This document shows positions 24,592 to 28,801 of a DNA stretch of 28,801 nt, one piece after another. Position 1 is the first letter of the stretch, and every line of letters starts with the position of its first letter. A program made the translations under genes and the position numbers. Source of the DNA: JBJHBP01 sp050485645 (GTDB taxonomy: Bacteria; Pseudomonadota; Gammaproteobacteria; Steroidobacterales; Rariloculaceae); NCBI GenBank assembly GCA_050485645.1, contig JBJHBT010000044.1, forward strand, positions 1 to 28,801, given 5' to 3'. A model generated the notes under the pieces. The model ran no database searches. It saw only the letters and a program-made list of their open reading frames with translations, and was not told the DNA's origin.

Positions 24592-25845
24592 CTAACGGTA
24601 AACCGGGAACTCCCTGCAGATCGCGGCAACCTCGTCGCGCACACGGCTGATGGTGGCTTCCGATTCGTGATCGTCCAGCACGTCGGCAATCCAGTTCGCC
24701 AGCCTTGCGATCTCCGGCTCCCGGAATCCGCGCGTGGTCACCGCCGGGGTACCGACCCGCAGACCGCTGGTGACACGCGGCGGTCGGGGATCGCCCGGCA
24801 CCGCGTTCTTGTTCACTGTGATATGCGCGGCGCCGAGCGCGTCTTCGGCGGCCTGGCCGGTGACATTCTTGGCGATCAGATCGACGAGCATCAGATGGTT
24901 GTCGGTGCCGCCGGACACGATACTGAAGCCGCGCGCCATGAGACCTGCGGCCAGCGCCCGCGAATTCTTCAGCACCTGTTCCTGATAGGCATGGAACTCC
25001 GGTGCCTGGGCCTCCTTCAGCGCCACCGCCTTGGCGGCAATCACATGCATCAGCGGGCCGCCCTGCGTGCCCGGGAACACCGCCGAGTTGATGCGCTTGG
25101 CCAGGTCACCGTCCTCGCGCGCGAAGATCATGCCGCCGCGCGGGCCGCGCAGGGTCTTGTGCGTGGTCGTGGTGGTCACGTCGGCGATGCCGATCGGGCT
25201 CGGATAGTGTCCGGTGGCGACAAGCCCGGCCACATGCGCCATGTCCACCATGAACCAGGCACCCACTTCATCGGCAATGGCACGGAAACGCTGCCAGTCG
25301 ATCACGCGTGAATAGGCGGAGAAACCGGCGACGATCACTTTGGGCCTGTGGCGCTGCGCGAGCTCAGCCACCTGTCCGTAGTCGATCTCACCCGTGCTTT
25401 CATCCAGACCGTACTGCACGGCATTGAACACCTTGCCGGAGAAATTCACTTTCGAACCATGCGTCAGATGTCCGCCGTGGTTCAGGCTCATGCCCAGCAC
25501 GGTGTCGCCGGGATTCATCATCGCCACGTACGCAGCGGCATTGGCCTGGGAACCCGAGTGCGGCTGCACGTTGGCGAAAGCCGCCCCGAACACCGTTCTG
25601 GCGCGGTCGATGGCCAGCTGCTCGACCACGTCCACATGCTCGCAGCCGCCGTAGTAGCGGCGGCCCGGATAGCCTTCGGCGTACTTGTTCGTCAGCTGCG
25701 ACCCCTGCGCCTGAAGCACCCGGGGACTGGCGTAGTTTTCCGAAGCGATCAGCTCCAGATGCGCTTCCTGGCGCCGACGCTCGCCTTCCATGGCTTCGAA
25801 CAGCTCGGCGTCGAAGCCCTCAATCTGATAGTCGTTCGTGAACAT
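24592..25845 (-). CDS. glyA: Serine hydroxymethyltransferase
   Basis: GlyA interconverts serine and glycine while loading one-carbon units on tetrahydrofolate. The 417-residue PLP enzyme has ELIASENYAS, TNKYAEGYPGRRYYGG, QPHSGSQANAAAY and the PLP-binding lysine at 230 (TTTTHKTLRGPRGG). It has the same length as E. coli GlyA (417). It is first in the minus-strand run with nrdR and the rib genes, a common arrangement in gammaproteobacteria. Confidence 0.98.
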   Translation of the reverse strand: MFTNDYQIEGFDAELFEAMEGERRRQEAHLELIASENYASPRVLQAQGSQLTNKYAEGYPGRRYYGGCEHVDVVEQLAIDRARTVFGAAFANVQPHSGSQANAAAYVAMMNPGDTVLGMSLNHGGHLTHGSKVNFSGKVFNAVQYGLDESTGEIDYGQVAELAQRHRPKVIVAGFSAYSRVIDWQRFRAIADEVGAWFMVDMAHVAGLVATGHYPSPIGIADVTTTTTHKTLRGPRGGMIFAREDGDLAKRINSAVFPGTQGGPLMHVIAAKAVALKEAQAPEFHAYQEQVLKNSRALAAGLMARGFSIVSGGTDNHLMLVDLIAKNVTGQAAEDALGAAHITVNKNAVPGDPRPPRVTSGLRVGTPAVTTRGFREPEIARLANWIADVLDDHESEATISRVRDEVAAICREFPVYR

Positions 25846-25875
25846 TCATCCATGCCGCTGGGTGGGAAAGCGCGC

Positions 25876-25881
25876 ATTCTA
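25876..25881 (-). promoter_or_regulatory. Candidate -10 box of the glyA operon
   Basis: On the minus strand this reads TAGAAT, with TT just before it, about 30 bases before the glyA ATG. The -35 region is weak. It is the only promoter-like sequence seen at the head of the glyA-nrdR-rib run. Confidence 0.4.
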
Positions 25882-25906
25882 ACCCGCAACCCGGATCAAG
25901 CGGCGG

Positions 25907-25932
25907 ATCCGGGGGGCGGCGCCGGCCCGGAT
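25907..25932 (-). terminator. Hairpin 3' of the deacetylase-family gene
   Basis: ATCCGGG (25907-25913) pairs with CCCGGAT (25926-25932) around a very GC-rich twelve-base loop that can pair further. It lies about 45 bases after the deacetylase stop and before the glyA promoter candidate. No U-tract is present, so the call is tentative. Confidence 0.35.
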
Positions 25933-25976
25933 GACGGTGCGACGGGCAGGTCGCCGCGTAGCGCCGTGATGACTGC

Positions 25977-26921
25977 TCAGGCTGCCAGCGCCTCGACCAC
26001 CCGCGTCCACGCGCGTGCCAGATTGCGGCGATCGTAGCCCCCGCCGCCGGTCGCCAGCAGCCTCCCCTGCGCGTGGCGGTCCGCCAGCTGGCAGAGGCTT
26101 CGGGTGGCGTGGGCGTGCGCTTCCTCGGTCAGCGCCAGATGCGCCAGCGGATCGCCGGCCAGCGAATCCGCGCCGCATTGCATCAGAATCAGCTCCGGGC
26201 GTGCGGCATCGACGAACGCCTCCACTTCGTCCCAGGCGGCAAGAAAACCGCGATCGTCGGTGCCCGGCGGCAGCGGCAGATTCAGCTTGGTGCCGGCAGC
26301 CGCGCCGGTGCCGGTCTCGCCGCGGCTGCCAGTGCCCGGATACAGAAAGCGACCATCCTCGTGGGTGTCGGCGAAGATCAGATCCGGGTCGTCCTCGAAC
26401 GCGTAGAACACGCCGTCACCGTGATGGACGTCGATGTCCACGTACGCCACGCGCTGCACGCCGTAGCGGCGCCGCGCGACTTCGACCGCGACGCCGCAGT
26501 CGTTGTAAACGCAGAAGCCGGCCGCGTGATCACGACCGGCGTGGTGCAGGCCGGCAATCGGAATGAAGGCCCGCGTGGCCGGACCCTCGAACAGCGCGTA
26601 CAACGCTTCAAGCGTTGCACCGACCACGGTGGCCGCGGCTTCGTGCACGCCGGGGAAGGCCGGCGTGTCGCCATGATCGAGGTAACCACTGCCGTGCGCG
26701 GATGCGGCCATCACGAAATCCACGTAGCGCGGCGTATGGAAACACTGGAGCTCCTCACGGGTGGCCTCACGCGGTGCCCGCTGCTCGACAAGCCCCGCCA
26801 CCGGCGAACCGTTCAGCTCGTTCATGAATGCCGCATAGCGGTCGACGCCGAAAGGGTGACCATCCGGAAAGCCGTAGTTCGCAAGGCCTTCGCCGGCCAG
26901 CAGTATCGTTCGATTTCCCAT
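25977..26921 (-). CDS. Histone deacetylase / acetoin-utilisation (AcuC) family zinc hydrolase
   Basis: This family removes acetyl or related acyl groups from lysines, polyamines or small amides. The catalytic set is complete from the chosen start: tandem histidines 126-127 (LHHAGRDHAAGFCVYND), zinc ligands D164 and H166 in DIDVHHGDG, D257 in GADSLAGDPL, and the transition-state tyrosine in GGGGY (296). Length from this ATG is 314 residues, close to the family. The frame runs to 26999, overlapping the divergent ettA start; ATGs at 26933 and 26921 are more likely and neither has a clear ribosome binding site. The real substrate cannot be told. Neighbours (glyA downstream, ettA divergent) give no hint. 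Confidence 0.9.
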   Translation of the reverse strand: MGNRTILLAGEGLANYGFPDGHPFGVDRYAAFMNELNGSPVAGLVEQRAPREATREELQCFHTPRYVDFVMAASAHGSGYLDHGDTPAFPGVHEAAATVVGATLEALYALFEGPATRAFIPIAGLHHAGRDHAAGFCVYNDCGVAVEVARRRYGVQRVAYVDIDVHHGDGVFYAFEDDPDLIFADTHEDGRFLYPGTGSRGETGTGAAAGTKLNLPLPPGTDDRGFLAAWDEVEAFVDAARPELILMQCGADSLAGDPLAHLALTEEAHAHATRSLCQLADRHAQGRLLATGGGGYDRRNLARAWTRVVEALAA

Positions 26922-26997
26922 AGACGCAGGCATTGAGGATAATCGCGCCCCCGGTGATCGATGGAACAGCCGGCCCGAACAGGGCTGCAGACTCGTC

Positions 26998-28668
<1,671 letters not shown>

Positions 28669-28778
28669 ACAAACGCCTCGCCTGAAACGTCGCGCATCCG
28701 CCCTTCCATCCCGCGCCCATGGTGAACGCCCGCAGCCGTGTCGTTGCGGCGCCCGATGGACAGGGTGCCCAGCGGACG

Positions 28779-28801
28779 GGGCGTCCGCAGCCAGGGATGG
28801 C
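28779..28801 (-). repeat. Diverged core of the palindromic repeat, copy D (cut by window end)
   Basis: Bases 28783-28801 match the start of copy C (1-19) at all but two positions, and the preceding bases match the rim of the core seen in copy B. The rest lies beyond the window. It sits about 110 bases after ettA, again 3' of a gene. The inner hairpin is imperfect here. Confidence 0.55.

Noticed and set aside
23224..25311. Very long plus-strand open frame (695 codons) opposite ribD, nrdR and glyA
   Set aside because: It runs antisense to three clear genes; high-GC third positions produce such open frames, and the translation shows no domain pattern.

Overview
This is a high-GC (roughly 60-65 %), densely coded bacterial chromosome segment. 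Gene content and order point to a gammaproteobacterium, probably from the Xanthomonadales/Chromatiales side. The pointers are EF-P with EpmB, a FimX-type protein, parE-parC, and a nrdR-ribD-ribE-ribB-ribH-nusB-thiL-pgpA run. I cannot name a genus from sequence alone. I see no phage, IS element, tRNA, rRNA or CRISPR array.

Layout. (1) 1-1777: efp (minus) and epmB (plus) are divergent and together make and modify elongation factor P; epmB has no ATG/GTG/TTG start in its open frame. (2) 2032-4092: a FimX-like REC-PAS-GGDEF-EAL protein with both output domains degenerate. (3) 4368-8552: parE-parC (minus), topoisomerase IV. (4) 8750-14333: a tight three-gene unit of a membrane GGDEF/EAL protein, a small periplasmic YfiR-like protein and a TonB-dependent receptor. 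It looks like an outer-membrane-to-c-di-GMP signalling module. A CRP-type palindrome lies in front of it. (5) 14330-16869: rubrerythrin, an HdrD/GlpC-like Fe-S protein and a DUF3501 protein (minus), a probable peroxide/redox defence cluster with a palindromic operator candidate upstream. (6) 17112-17375: xseB. (7) 17394-25845: a long minus-strand run glyA-nrdR-ribD-ribE-ribB(A)-ribH-nusB-thiL-pgpA-Ser/Thr kinase. It covers one-carbon metabolism, ribonucleotide reductase control, the riboflavin pathway, antitermination, thiamine phosphate and phospholipid steps. Most junctions overlap or nearly touch. The kinase carries a C-terminal cyclic-nucleotide-binding domain. (8) 25977-28668: a histone-deacetylase-family hydrolase (minus) divergent from ettA (plus).

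The most unusual signal is not a protein. Two intergenic elements (1800-1939 and 4169-4323) share a nearly identical 56-base core full of nested palindromes. Each core is enclosed by a long, almost perfect inverted repeat (42 and about 50 bases) whose sequence is private to that locus. A third core, reverse oriented, starts at base 1, and a diverged fourth is cut by the window end at 28801. All four lie just 3' of a gene, so they behave like an intergenic repeat family that may act as transcript ends. A conserved core with non-conserved but self-complementary arms is odd for ordinary REP or BIME elements.

No stretch longer than about 300 bases lacks a gene. The larger gaps hold the repeat elements (1-151, 1778-2031, 4093-4367) or promoter/operator candidates (8553-8749, 16870-17111).
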